From positions 1 through 64,000 of the forward strand of contig BCJU01000004.1 in the NCBI GenBank assembly GCA_001600355.1: a stretch of DNA of 64,000 nt, in the 5' to 3' direction. Every line of letters begins with the position of its first letter. Position 1 is the stretch's first letter. Below, one piece after another: positions 1 to 9,950 of the stretch. The translations under genes were made by a program, and so were the position numbers. Origin of the DNA: Meira nashicola (lineage: Eukaryota > Basidiomycota > Exobasidiomycetes > Exobasidiales > Brachybasidiaceae). The notes under the pieces were generated by a model that was not told where the DNA came from, ran no database searches, and saw nothing but the letters and a program-made list of their open reading frames with translations.

Positions 1-95
1 ACCCTAACCCTAACCCTAACCCTAACCCTAACCCTAACCCTAACCCTAACCCTAACCCTAACCCTAACCCTAACCCTAACCCTAACCCTAACCCT
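1..95. repeat. Telomere repeat array, left chromosome end
   Basis: About 16 perfect CCCTAA units run from the first base to about 95. The C-rich strand reads 5' to 3' inward, which is the orientation of a left chromosome end. The complement is TTAGGG, the common telomere repeat of filamentous fungi and animals. There is no degenerate tail; unique sequence starts at once after the last ACCCT. Confidence 0.98.
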
Positions 96-696
96 GTTAA
101 TTAACGTGATTAACATCGTGAAATCTGATTGTCAACGTTTTCAACGCATTCCTTTCTTTTTCTTTTTTTTCGTATTTTAACTTAACTTCTCTGTCTTTTT
201 TTTTCCTTCTTCACTATTTTTCTTATATCTAACTTAGCTTTCTAACTACTTCTAGCTGTTGTCTTATCGCTACTGGAACGGCCACTTAATGGCTACGATA
301 AATCTGCTACCCTAGCTGGTGGAGCTATTGATGCGGATTTTTGTGTTGCCCTACCTACTACCGTAATGGCTGCTAAACGGCTTCTGCCTTAATAGCTACG
401 ATAACTCAACTACCCTAGTTGGGGTAGCTACTGATGCGGTTCCTTGTGTTGCCCTAATACTACTGGAAAAGCTACTGGAAAAGCTACTACCGTAATGGTT
501 GCTGGTGGTGGGAATTGGGATTGCTGCTGCCCGAGCTGCCTGTAATGCTGTTAATTAGCGCGTGACATGCGCGCGACGCCAACCTGCATATCTGAACGCC
601 GTCCTCCGTACTTCTTAAACGCCGACACCTGCCACCTGTCACTTTACACCACTTTTCAAAATTCTTCCCCTCCTCTCTTCTTTCCACCACATCAAA
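96..696. repeat. Subtelomeric region with two imperfect direct repeats
   Basis: After a pyrimidine-rich stretch (about 130-240) two related copies follow each other: about 286-374 and 389-503. Both start TTAAT(G/A)GCTACGATAA, contain CTACCCTAG(C/T)TGG and TTGTGTTGCCCTA, and end CCGTAATGG(C/T)TGCT. The second copy has an extra duplicated ACTGGAAAAGCT unit. No convincing gene is present. This looks like subtelomeric repeat, probably found at other chromosome ends of the same genome. Confidence 0.7.
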
Positions 697-1585
697 ATGA
701 ACGCACCACCACCGCCATACTCAGCTGACTCTTCACTTCGCCTCCTCTACCACAATCGAGGCCTACAACAACCTTTTCAGCCATGGCTAACCTTAGACCA
801 CCTCTACTGGACGACAAATGATCGTGATGTTGCATACGATATCCATTGCGATGAACTTTCCTCCCTCATCTCCTCCAAATACGCAATCTATCGTGGAAAC
901 GCTGGCGCTTCCCCACCCGCTTTCATCTACAATCAAACCATGTCCACCCTTCGAGACGAAACCGCCAACAACAAAACGAAATGCGACTTCAAACGCCTCA
1001 AAAACAATCAAAGCACAACCTTGGAGTTCAAACACAACAAAGCCAACTTGAAATGGGTTTCAAGTCAACCGCTGAGTACAGTGCATGGTAACACGTTTGA
1101 CACCACACAATACATTTGCTCTGATACAAACGGCACTCAACTTGCATCTTTCTCCTTCCTCTCTCTTGATGGCCAATTGGACACTCGAATCTTACTCACC
1201 CAAGCCGGCTCGCAAGTGCTACCAATGGAAATTGCTTTGGTGACCCTTTCGATGTGAGTATGTCGTTGAAAATTTTGATTGAAACGCCCACTAACACAAT
1301 CTTCCCAGCCTACTCATCGAACAATGGGGTGACATGAGAAGACAAGCGGTAAACAGTCCAATGGGTGCAAGAATTCCAACGTTGAGAAACGTACAAGCAA
1401 ATTTTACGCAAGGTCGTCTGATAACCTACGCTTTAGAAAGATTTGAGGACATTGAAGATATAATCGCTGATATTCAAGCTGAAGCTGATCGTCGTATCGC
1501 ACAACCAGGTGGCGGTAGTGGTCATGACACTTCGGGTACAAGTACAATGATTTCTGTTGCATCAGCTTCAAGTGCAATGTGTTAG
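697..1585 (+). CDS. DUF6593-like hypothetical protein (two exons)
   Basis: Exon 1 is 697-1253 and exon 2 is 1309-1585, with a 55 nt intron (1254-1308) that has a GTGAGT donor, a CTAAC branch-like site and a CCCAG acceptor. Joining restores the run TLSILLIEQWGDMRR across the splice, giving 277 residues. The ATG has an A-rich context (ATCAAAATG). There is no signal peptide. The pattern of short beta strands ending in a hydrophobic segment and a basic stretch resembles DUF6593, an uncharacterised domain common in basidiomycetes; this is recognition from memory and uncertain. The tail is Gly/Ser-rich. It is the first gene after the telomere; no function can be assigned. Confidence 0.72.
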
Positions 1586-2188
1586 ATTTGCCGGAATGAC
1601 CCACGAGGTCTCTTATCATTGAGTGTATGCATGCATACATGCATGCGTGTTTCTTGTTTGTTTAACTTGTTTGTTTATTATACATGCGTTCCTAGCTTTT
1701 TGATACACGCGCTAAAATCTAAGACCGACTTAATTTAGGCGTTTAAAAATGAATTAACAGGCGGGAAGCTGTTTTCGAAAAAGTATGCATGCGTATGCAA
1801 AGTCAACAAGGTTTCTACTGAAAACCTATAAAGTGGCGCTTACCCTGTTGAGAAAAGAAAGAAACACATGGTAGTGCATATGATTAGCGTTAAAATACAC
1901 ATGGAGATGCATCGATCTGATCACATCTTTTCTTTTTAAGAGTGCATGCCGACGGAAAAACCACTCTTTTGCTTTAATATAATTCGAAATACGCACGAAA
2001 GAGAAGATTCTCTACATTGAATGACATGACATTCAACAGATAAACGGCACTTTATCTATATTTTTGGTATCTCTTTCTTATCTTGTCGTGTGATGGTGTG
2101 TGGGGTATAAAATAAGACACTCAACATTCGTCTTTCTATATACAAACCCCCATACCCTCCTCCTCCTACTATATATTCCCTTTCCCTA
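1586..2188. other. Intergenic region, promoter of the sedolisin gene
   Basis: No gene seen. It holds a palindromic TGCATGCATACATGCATGC stretch (about 1627-1646), an AT-rich segment, and near the end the TATA box and pyrimidine-rich leader of the protease gene. Confidence 0.6.
2106..2115 (+). promoter_or_regulatory. TATA box of the sedolisin gene
   Basis: TATAAAATAA lies 83 bp before the ATG at 2189 and is followed by a C/T-rich leader with CCCTCCTCCTCC, typical of a fungal core promoter. Confidence 0.6.
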
Positions 2189-4198
2189 ATGGTAAAAATT
2201 CAATCATGGTCAAGGCTAACTGCCCTGCTGATGATCAGCTTAAGTGCAACTTTGCTTTTAACCAGTTTACCTTCTTTTGGTATGCCTTTAGAAACTTACA
2301 CACATGAAATTCATGAAAGTCGATCTGTAATTCCTTCAGGATGGAAACAAGGTTCACGTTTAGAAGGACATGTTATCCTTCCCGTTAGAATTGCATTAGC
2401 ACAAAGCAATATGGATAAAATGAATGAATACGTTATGCAAGTTTCTGATCCTGAATCCAAATTATACGGTCAACATTGGACTCCCGAACAAATTCGTTCT
2501 ACATTCTCTCCATCTGAAAAAACACGTAATTCGGTATCTGAATGGCTTGTTGCTTCTGGTATTTCATTTGAAAGGCTTCATCATGATTTAGGTTCAGGAG
2601 GTTGGATCGCTTTTGATGCAACCGTAGAAGAAGCAGAAAAGTTATTCAAAACTGAGTACTATAATTGGTCTCATGAACGTGCATTAAGTAATAATCCAAT
2701 CGCTTCTGTCTCTCAAGCTTATTCTTTACCTGCTCATCTTCGTCAACATATCGACTTTGTTACGCCAACATTGCATTTTGATGCACGTCTTCAACGTCGT
2801 GATAATGATGATGCAGATGAATTACTAGAAAACAAGAAGAAACGTGATACAATCGCACGTGAAAAGATTAACCTTGGTTCTCCAAACGGTCCTTCGGTTC
2901 CAAAAAAGTTGGACGTTTATAACCCTTCAAACATCTTTAATCAATTAGAACAATGTGATAAATATATCACTTTGATCTGCTTACGTGCTTTATATGGCAT
3001 TCCAGTTTTACCTAGCTTCACTCCAACAAATCCTAAAAATAGTTTTGGAATTGTTGAATATACACCACAAGCATATCTTGGAAGTGATTTAGATCTCTTC
3101 TTTGCCAATTATTCGAAAACACAAAAGCAAAAGAGACCAAATTTAATCTCAATCGATGGAGGTGCATTAAATGATTCAAACACTGGATTCGATTTTAATG
3201 GTGAATCAAATTTAGACTTAGAATATGGAATGGCACTCGTTAATCCAATCCCAGTTAACCTTTATCAAGTAGGTGATGCAATCGAATCAGCTTCTTTTAA
3301 TGACTTCTTAGATGCTTTAGATGCAAGCTATTGCGGTCAAGATGATCCAACACAAGATTCTCCTTATCCTGATCCTGCACCGGGAGGTTATAAAGGACAA
3401 AAAGCATGCGGAACTGCTCCAACGAGTAAAGTTATTTCTACAAGTTATGGTTATAATGAAGCCGATTTAACACCAGCTTACGAGATCAGACAATGCAATG
3501 AATATGCAAAACTTGGCCTCCTAGGCACTACTTGGGTATACAGTTCTGGTGATTACGGTGTGGCTGGTAACGGTGGACAATGTATCGATCCAGCAACTAA
3601 TGAATATAACGATGGCAAAACGGGAAAGTTCAATCCAGCTTTCCCAAGTACATGTCCTTATATTTTAAGTGTTGGAGCAACTCAAGTGTTACCTGGAAAG
3701 AGTATTCTTCAGCCTGAATCTGCTTGTGAAACTGTCATTTATTCTGGAGGCGGTTTCTCAAACGTATTCCAACAACCTGATTATCAAAAAAGCGCCGTGC
3801 AAAATTATTTCAAAAATTACAAGCCTACTTATTCAGCAACACAATATAACAACACTCAAACAACAAGAGGTTTCCCTGATGTTTCGGCAAATGGTGCAAA
3901 TTACGTCGTAACAGTTGCTGGAAAGGTTGCTCGTGTATTTGGAACTTCAGCCAGTGCTCCAGTTACGGCTTCAATTTTAACATTGATTAATGAAGCACGT
4001 TTTAATATCGGAAAAGGATCACTTGGATTCGTTAATCCAACATTTTATGCTAATCCTTGGCTTTTCAATGATATAACCAATGGAACAAATCCCGGTTGTG
4101 GAACGCAAGGTTATTCAGCTGTTCCAGGTTGGGACCCAGTTACCGGATTAGGAACTCCAAATTACCCTAAATTGTTATCTTACTTTTTGTCACACTAA
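2189..4198 (+). CDS. Secreted sedolisin-family tripeptidyl-peptidase (S53)
   Basis: This 669-residue protein is an acid serine-carboxyl peptidase that removes tripeptides from protein N termini outside the cell. The N terminus has a signal peptide (hydrophobic run about residues 11-30), then an activation propeptide of the Pro-kumamolisin type (to about 200, with the EYY.WSHE stretch), then the peptidase domain. The S53 catalytic set is visible: Glu339 and Asp343 in GESNLD, the oxyanion Asp in SSGDYGV, and Ser587 in FGTSASAP. The C-terminal calcium site is present (FNDIT followed by GWDPVTGLGTPNY). Length fits fungal family members. It is a single exon with a TATA box 83 bp upstream. Likely role: nutrient protein breakdown at acid pH. 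Confidence 0.95.
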   Translation: MVKIQSWSRLTALLMISLSATLLLTSLPSFGMPLETYTHEIHESRSVIPSGWKQGSRLEGHVILPVRIALAQSNMDKMNEYVMQVSDPESKLYGQHWTPEQIRSTFSPSEKTRNSVSEWLVASGISFERLHHDLGSGGWIAFDATVEEAEKLFKTEYYNWSHERALSNNPIASVSQAYSLPAHLRQHIDFVTPTLHFDARLQRRDNDDADELLENKKKRDTIAREKINLGSPNGPSVPKKLDVYNPSNIFNQLEQCDKYITLICLRALYGIPVLPSFTPTNPKNSFGIVEYTPQAYLGSDLDLFFANYSKTQKQKRPNLISIDGGALNDSNTGFDFNGESNLDLEYGMALVNPIPVNLYQVGDAIESASFNDFLDALDASYCGQDDPTQDSPYPDPAPGGYKGQKACGTAPTSKVISTSYGYNEADLTPAYEIRQCNEYAKLGLLGTTWVYSSGDYGVAGNGGQCIDPATNEYNDGKTGKFNPAFPSTCPYILSVGATQVLPGKSILQPESACETVIYSGGGFSNVFQQPDYQKSAVQNYFKNYKPTYSATQYNNTQTTRGFPDVSANGANYVVTVAGKVARVFGTSASAPVTASILTLINEARFNIGKGSLGFVNPTFYANPWLFNDITNGTNPGCGTQGYSAVPGWDPVTGLGTPNYPKLLSYFLSH

Positions 4199-4423
4199 TT
4201 GTTTTAAAACATTGGATTCGCAAAATAAACCTATTTCTGTACGTAATGCAATGAATCATATTCATTTAGATAATCTGAGTTTGTTTGTTGAGAGAAGTAT
4301 GTGAAATTCTATTCACGCACGCTAGCGGAAGAGTGTGAACGCCGCTATAAATTCATAAGCCCGTTATCACGTTAAGGACGGCGTGCAAGAATCATAAGCA
4401 AGCCACCATCTATGTTTGATAAG

Positions 4424-4822
4424 ATGCCAATATATCAGATTTTTGGAGTTAGTCAAGTGTCAGAATCAGTATCAAACGAAATTGTTGCTGCTATAACAGA
4501 TCTTCATAGCAATATCTTAGGTAGTGCTATTAATGAAGTGGTCTGTATACTTATGCCAGATGCTCGAATCATGCGTGGAGGCGAAAATGATTTAAAACAT
4601 ATCCGTATTTTCGGATATATCGCAAGCGGTCGTTCAACGGATATCAAAAATCGCTTTTTCAAAGCTCTTAAAGAACGACTTCAACCGCTTTTTAATGAGG
4701 ATTTAATCGATTTCACTTTTGCAGTCAATTTGATAGAAATGGGTACAAGTTCTTCCAGTCGAATTACGGGGGCAAGAGTGGCGAAGGAAGATAAAGAATG
4801 GGGAGAGATGGTTATAAATTAA
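4424..4822 (+). CDS. Tautomerase-superfamily protein (cis-CaaD-like / Tautomerase_3)
   Basis: A 132-residue protein beginning MPIYQIF. I chose the ATG at 4424 over the in-frame ATG at 4412 because tautomerases use the amino group of Pro after Met removal as catalytic base, and only this start exposes it. The pattern PIYQ, then a helix with ITDLHSNILG, then a strand with VVCILMPDARIMRGG, then IRIFGYIASGRS is that of the cis-3-chloroacrylic acid dehalogenase-like group of fungi and bacteria (about 140 residues). The Arg residues in the RIMRGG and ASGRS areas fit substrate binding. The physiological substrate of fungal members is generally unknown. Upstream sequence is compact, with no clear TATA. 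Confidence 0.8.
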   Translation: MPIYQIFGVSQVSESVSNEIVAAITDLHSNILGSAINEVVCILMPDARIMRGGENDLKHIRIFGYIASGRSTDIKNRFFKALKERLQPLFNEDLIDFTFAVNLIEMGTSSSSRITGARVAKEDKEWGEMVIN

Positions 4823-5510
4823 GGTATTCTATTCATCAACTCTGTAATCTGTTGTTATCAACCGACAAACACGTCCACTCTTCTCAGCCAGAGTAGCTAT
4901 GACACAGTAAAGACGCGTAAAGATTCTTTGCCATTCTATGATAGGCAATCGAATCATGTGAAATTGTCAATCTTACCTTTCTTTAATTCAATTCTATAAC
5001 GATTCTTTCACCTCTTCTTATTTCGTTCACGTTGGCCGTTAATTTATGCAACGTTTCTTGCGGTATTGTTTTGATTGGCGTATTGAATTTTAAGCTGAAA
5101 TGCAATTCATTATTTAGCTTATAATTGCTTTAGGAACCGATGTAGTAGTTCATACCTGTCAGGTCCCTGTGCACAACCACACTTATGAGGTACAATTACA
5201 GTTTAAAAGCTTGGCCGTAGGCAAACTTTAATAAAACGAACAATAGATAACGCTAATGGATAATTTTACCTTTGCGTCATTCAAGAAGCAAGGCATTGAT
5301 TAAGGTATAAACGCGGTCAAAAAGGGAACATTTATTTTTGACAGTTTTTCGGGCAGCAGCAGCATTTTAGTGTATTTTGCCTGCGTGCATGCATGCACTG
5401 TGCTGCACATCTTCTTTTAAACAAGGTTGAAATCTTAACATACATATCATTATCCGCATTTATTCACGAGTCGGAATTGAAATTGTTGACCTTGTTCCTT
5501 TTCTTTCTAT
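4823..5510. other. Intergenic region upstream of the C2H2 regulator
   Basis: No gene seen. It contains a GTGCATGCATGCA palindromic element (about 5386-5398) and GGCAGCAGCAGCA at about 5352. No TATA box near the downstream ATG is evident. Confidence 0.5.
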
Positions 5511-7592
5511 ATGACCATCACCATCACAACAAACTACAACATCAACATGCCTACAGAAGCAAGCGCTGGTCCTTCGCGTGTAATTCAGTATCGTCATACA
5601 TGCGATACATGCGGTAGAGTATTTCAACGCGCAACAGGTCTTGAACGTCATAGAAGAAGTGCTCATACACATGAGAATCCATACGCATGTGAATATTGCA
5701 CCTTGAAATTTACTCGAATCGATTTATTACAAAGACATGTTAGTCTCTATCATAAAACAATGTCAGCTCAAAGGAAGGATTCAACGACGTTAGACATTCT
5801 TTTACAATCACAACAAACGAATAATCAAAGATCTATACCAGATCACAATAATATCGAAGGAAGAAGAGCATCGTATCCTCAAGATGCAAGTTATGATTTA
5901 CCATTTAATTTTTCGGAACCTAATGATTCACTAGGCGATATGCTCCAATGGCTTTCAGGTGCTATTGAAAGTGATTCGAATATCAACAATGATGGGCAAC
6001 AAATTATTCCGCCTGCTATCTCAAACGATCAATCTTTCATTTTACCAGCATCAAAAACACAATCTAATCCTTCGACATCAACAATGACTCCAGCTTCATT
6101 GAGTCCAATTTTAGGAGTTTTAGCTTCTTCCTCAACTACTAGCTCAATAACATCACCAGAAATAGTTCCCTCAACGGATTATACGAACGTAACGTGCGCT
6201 CTTAATTCATTTCCAAAACCTGAACATAGACATATGCACCTCTATCGCGTTCATTTCTCACAACACCTTCCATTTATCCATCTTCCTTCCTTAGACAGTC
6301 AATTGGATAAAGATGATGAATTAGAGCAAGATTTACGTCGTGCAATGGCTATCGTTGGTGGTAATTATGAAAGTGCAGCTCAAGGAGGATTAGATCAAGG
6401 TGCTAGACCATTACCAAAACCATGTGATTATTACGGCTGTGCACATCTTAAAACACAAACATTACGATCAATCGAAGATTTACAAGAACAAGCTTTAAAC
6501 GATCAACATCCTTCTAAACGTGTTTTAGTACGTAGAACCCAAACGATGGTCTTACTTCAACTAGCAACAATGTTTAGCGAAAATAAAAAACATAATGTTG
6601 CAGCTAAAATATCACATGGATCCCTGATTGCAATAGCAAGAGAATTATTGAACGAGCTTAATCGATCACGTACAATATATGCCAAAGGTTCATGGGCTGA
6701 ATTTATTGAACGTGAAGAATGCATTCGAACGATTTGGGCAGTTTTTATGGTGGATTCTTTACATGCATTTTGTTATCAAAGAGCAACTTGGTTCAATTTA
6801 TCCGAACTTTCAAACGTTCCCGATTTCAGTAGCGATGACCTTTGGAATGCAGTTTCAGAATCTCAATTTCATATGTTACGTACTTCGCAAAATGCACCCG
6901 AATCTATTTGCATCTTTGATATGGTTCAACGTTTAAAAGGAGATGCCCCTTTAACTTCTACCAAACAATTAAGTTTATCGGGAACATTGTTAACCTTACT
7001 CTGTCTAGTAACAGAGATTGCTGGTTTTGTTAATGATGATACTGTCGTGAGAAAGCAACTAGCAAATCGATTACAAAGAGCATCTCAATTTTTAGAAAAT
7101 GATGAAGTGATTTCGATCAAGCAAGCGATGGATTCTCATGATAACTATCTTAATCAAAAATTACAAAATGCTGATAAACATCTTACTCGTTGGCTTACTC
7201 TCTTACAACATTCATCATGTCAACATAAATATGGAAACGATCATCGAGAAGCTCCTTTCAAGTCTGATTTTATGCCATGGTATTGGGCAGGATCGCATTT
7301 TATACACATGTTACGTGGACGTACACAGAAAAAAGAAAGTGCGTCAACAAGCATTGAATTGTTGAGAGCTCGATTGCAGTTTATCGAGATACAAAATGAC
7401 CCATTAGAAATTATGCATTTATTGGTTCGAATCAGGCTAGCTTTACAGGGTCTTGATGGTGGCGCTTCTATGCAATTCGCACTTGGAAAGTCAGATTTTG
7501 TCAAATGTTTACCTCCATTACCTTCTTCCGTATCTATTTGCTCAATTACAGGTTTATTTCCAACTAGAACACTTTCACAGCAATATTTATAA
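5511..7592 (+). CDS. C2H2 zinc-finger transcription factor with fungal_trans-like domain
   Basis: A 693-residue, single-exon regulator. Two adjacent C2H2 fingers lie at residues 31-52 (Cys31, Cys34, His47, His52) and 60-81 (Cys60, Cys63, His76, His81), joined by a HTHENPY linker. A Ser/Thr/Gln-rich linker follows (about 85-230). From about 235 on, the sequence has the helical character of the fungal-specific transcription factor middle domain, including VHFSQHLPFIHLPSL, ECIRTIWAVFMVDS and MPWYWAGSHFIHMLRG. This two-finger plus fungal_trans layout is common in fungal pathway regulators. The first ATG is used; the in-frame Met13 (MPTEAS) is an alternative. It is tail-to-tail with the next gene, and its target genes cannot be read from sequence. 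Confidence 0.88.
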   Translation: MTITITTNYNINMPTEASAGPSRVIQYRHTCDTCGRVFQRATGLERHRRSAHTHENPYACEYCTLKFTRIDLLQRHVSLYHKTMSAQRKDSTTLDILLQSQQTNNQRSIPDHNNIEGRRASYPQDASYDLPFNFSEPNDSLGDMLQWLSGAIESDSNINNDGQQIIPPAISNDQSFILPASKTQSNPSTSTMTPASLSPILGVLASSSTTSSITSPEIVPSTDYTNVTCALNSFPKPEHRHMHLYRVHFSQHLPFIHLPSLDSQLDKDDELEQDLRRAMAIVGGNYESAAQGGLDQGARPLPKPCDYYGCAHLKTQTLRSIEDLQEQALNDQHPSKRVLVRRTQTMVLLQLATMFSENKKHNVAAKISHGSLIAIARELLNELNRSRTIYAKGSWAEFIEREECIRTIWAVFMVDSLHAFCYQRATWFNLSELSNVPDFSSDDLWNAVSESQFHMLRTSQNAPESICIFDMVQRLKGDAPLTSTKQLSLSGTLLTLLCLVTEIAGFVNDDTVVRKQLANRLQRASQFLENDEVISIKQAMDSHDNYLNQKLQNADKHLTRWLTLLQHSSCQHKYGNDHREAPFKSDFMPWYWAGSHFIHMLRGRTQKKESASTSIELLRARLQFIEIQNDPLEIMHLLVRIRLALQGLDGGASMQFALGKSDFVKCLPPLPSSVSICSITGLFPTRTLSQQYL

Positions 7593-7655
7593 AAATGTAT
7601 ATATATTTATCGTAATAGATTTCAGAACCCAAAAAATGACACATACTATACGTAC

Positions 7656-9950
7656 CTAAGGAGAATTTGAGTCTCGCCTAGTTAAAGAAAAAGAAGGTGA
7701 ACTATCAAGTGTATATAATCTTACCGAACTTCCTCTACGACTCATTGATGGACTTTGAACTGCTGAATTAGAACGAGAACTTCTGATACTTGATCTACGA
7801 CTGCTTGCGTTACTAGAGAAAGGAGTAGTTTTAGCTTTGATCATATTATCATGACGTGAAAGTGCGTGACCTTGAGTTGTTTCTTGTGCTTTTCTTAGCC
7901 TTAATTGAGTCCATATTCTTCCAACGTGAATATCATAAATATCATCTTCCATTTCTTTTGTTGCTAATTTAGCTAAAAGAGGTTGAACACTAGTTTGTAA
8001 AGAAGGTGCAAAATTACCTAAAGCGATTGTTAATTGATCAACAAGACATTTCCATTCTTCATACGTTGCAAAATGTTGTAAAATGATTTCTTCATGAGTA
8101 AAACGATGACGAAGTAAGCGTTGTGCCCATGCAACATAAGGACGTTGACCGTCATCAGGTAATTGAGCGATAGCTTGCATTTCTGGATGTTTAATAATTC
8201 CTTCTATACAATGTTCATTTGCGTTTGCCAAGATGGTGAATAAATTACGCCTTAAATGATCTTCGCGTTGTGTAAGTGAACCTTCGAAAAACATTCTATC
8301 TAATCTAGCCAATAAACCAACGCCACGTCCTCGAACATGTTGTGCAGCTTGATCGCGTGCAGCTAAAATTTTATCTAAATTTTCTTCCGTATAAGGACCA
8401 TGCATTCCACTCTCATGATCCATATGACGTAAGATTTGTGCTCCTCCAATACCGAGCCCATCTATTCCTGCCCAAACGCCAAAACGAATTTGTGGAAATT
8501 TGAAACCTGCAGAAGTATAAGTTGTTAAACCACATTCATGAGCACGATGAGCTAAGAATAACCATTGATCGAAATTTAATTGATGAATGATACATTTTGA
8601 TGGATATGTATCACTTGCACCATCCCAAGTCACTTTATCAAATCCACCTTCAGATGCAATTTCAATAGCTAATTGTGCAATCTCGAAAGGATCAGTTACT
8701 AATTGTGCTGGTAATAAATTTCCACGTTCATCTTGACGTTTATCATCCACAATTGGCCAATTAAGATTAAAAGCACAACTTAAATATTGATGTGGAGAAC
8801 GTAAAGTATGACCTGAAAGAGCACGAAGGTAAGCAATCATTTGTGAAGTTGAAAGATCGTCCATTGCAATCTTACATTCTGCTGCACCTAATGAAAATGC
8901 TTGAGAGCATGCTGCAGAAGTTGTATTAACAACTTTTATAAAAGATTGTTGAAATGAACCAGCAGAATCACGTAAAGCACGACCGGTAAAATACGTATTT
9001 GGCATTGCACCTGCAGTATGTAATCGTGTACGTGCGAAATCTAAAATTGAAGGAATTCTATAAGATTCAATCAACGTTCTTGGAACTCCTCCTGGTCTTT
9101 CTAAATGTTCAACATGAATGATTGCACCGTTCATCCAATCCTTTTTACGTGTTGTGCCAAAAACGTGTCCATCTCCTGGATCAGTTAAAGAAGGATATGT
9201 TTGTGTGACTGGGCGAAAGCCAACTGTACCCAAAAATTGAGCTTGATTATCGAAAGATAAAGAGTGTAAATGTTTGCCACTGGCTAAAAACACATAAGCG
9301 ATATGTTCAATAATGAATTCAGAAAGTGTTGGAGAGCGATATTCTTCATTTCTTAACCATCTAACGTTAGATTGAACTGCTTCTATTATATTCTCACCAA
9401 ATTGAACTGGAAAAGAAACGTTGATATATCCTTGATGAACAGAAAGACAAGGTTGAATGTTGATAAGTTGATGAACGTTAGTGGAAGAACAAAAGAATTC
9501 CGAAAATGTTTCACGTTGAGTTGTGTTTATAAAAGAAAGAGCTTCTTGATAGAAAAAAAACATTTCTTTCCATGTTTCCATCAATTCAGAACAATTATTT
9601 GCTGTATTTACGCATTCGGTCAAAGATAAAGCACGCCTTTTCAAATCTTCCATTCCAGGTGCAATTTCATCTAATGCCTCTTCAACGGCAATCACTAATT
9701 CATCTTGAGTGATAGATTCAAGGTATGGTAATTCTTTTTCTCTTTCAAACTTTTCAGTCACTTCATAATTCACTTTCCAACGATTAACCCGAAGAAGATG
9801 AAGAATATCAAATAAAGACCAAAAACTTGCTTGTCTTAATTCGCCATAACGAACCTTTTCGTTAATCACATTTCCACTTTTCACATTTGACGTCACAATC
9901 TTTTCGACAACCAAAGATTGTTCTTGAGGTTTGATTTGACTTGAAAGCAT
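7656..9950 (-). CDS. Unrecognised 764-residue protein, TIM-barrel-like C-terminal half
   Basis: Single-exon gene, well supported by length and even coding character. The N-terminal third (1-200) is helical and acidic. The middle has GFRPVTQTYPSLTDPGDGH and a conserved-looking MNGAIIHVEHLERPGG segment. The region at about 470-560 alternates strands and helices: FDKVTWDGASD, a helix with LAHRAHECGL, then TYTSAGF and GVWAGIDGLGIGGAQI. It faintly resembles the last strands of the MfnB/DUF556 TIM barrel (D.V..D.A, AH..GL), but I would not assign that. The tail (about 700-764) is Ser-rich with repeated RRxS motifs, possible kinase sites. No signal peptide or membrane segments. Function unknown; probably a cytosolic enzyme. 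Confidence 0.85.
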   Translation of the reverse strand: MLSSQIKPQEQSLVVEKIVTSNVKSGNVINEKVRYGELRQASFWSLFDILHLLRVNRWKVNYEVTEKFEREKELPYLESITQDELVIAVEEALDEIAPGMEDLKRRALSLTECVNTANNCSELMETWKEMFFFYQEALSFINTTQRETFSEFFCSSTNVHQLINIQPCLSVHQGYINVSFPVQFGENIIEAVQSNVRWLRNEEYRSPTLSEFIIEHIAYVFLASGKHLHSLSFDNQAQFLGTVGFRPVTQTYPSLTDPGDGHVFGTTRKKDWMNGAIIHVEHLERPGGVPRTLIESYRIPSILDFARTRLHTAGAMPNTYFTGRALRDSAGSFQQSFIKVVNTTSAACSQAFSLGAAECKIAMDDLSTSQMIAYLRALSGHTLRSPHQYLSCAFNLNWPIVDDKRQDERGNLLPAQLVTDPFEIAQLAIEIASEGGFDKVTWDGASDTYPSKCIIHQLNFDQWLFLAHRAHECGLTTYTSAGFKFPQIRFGVWAGIDGLGIGGAQILRHMDHESGMHGPYTEENLDKILAARDQAAQHVRGRGVGLLARLDRMFFEGSLTQREDHLRRNLFTILANANEHCIEGIIKHPEMQAIAQLPDDGQRPYVAWAQRLLRHRFTHEEIILQHFATYEEWKCLVDQLTIALGNFAPSLQTSVQPLLAKLATKEMEDDIYDIHVGRIWTQLRLRKAQETTQGHALSRHDNMIKAKTTPFSSNASSRRSSIRSSRSNSAVQSPSMSRRGSSVRLYTLDSSPSFSLTRRDSNSP

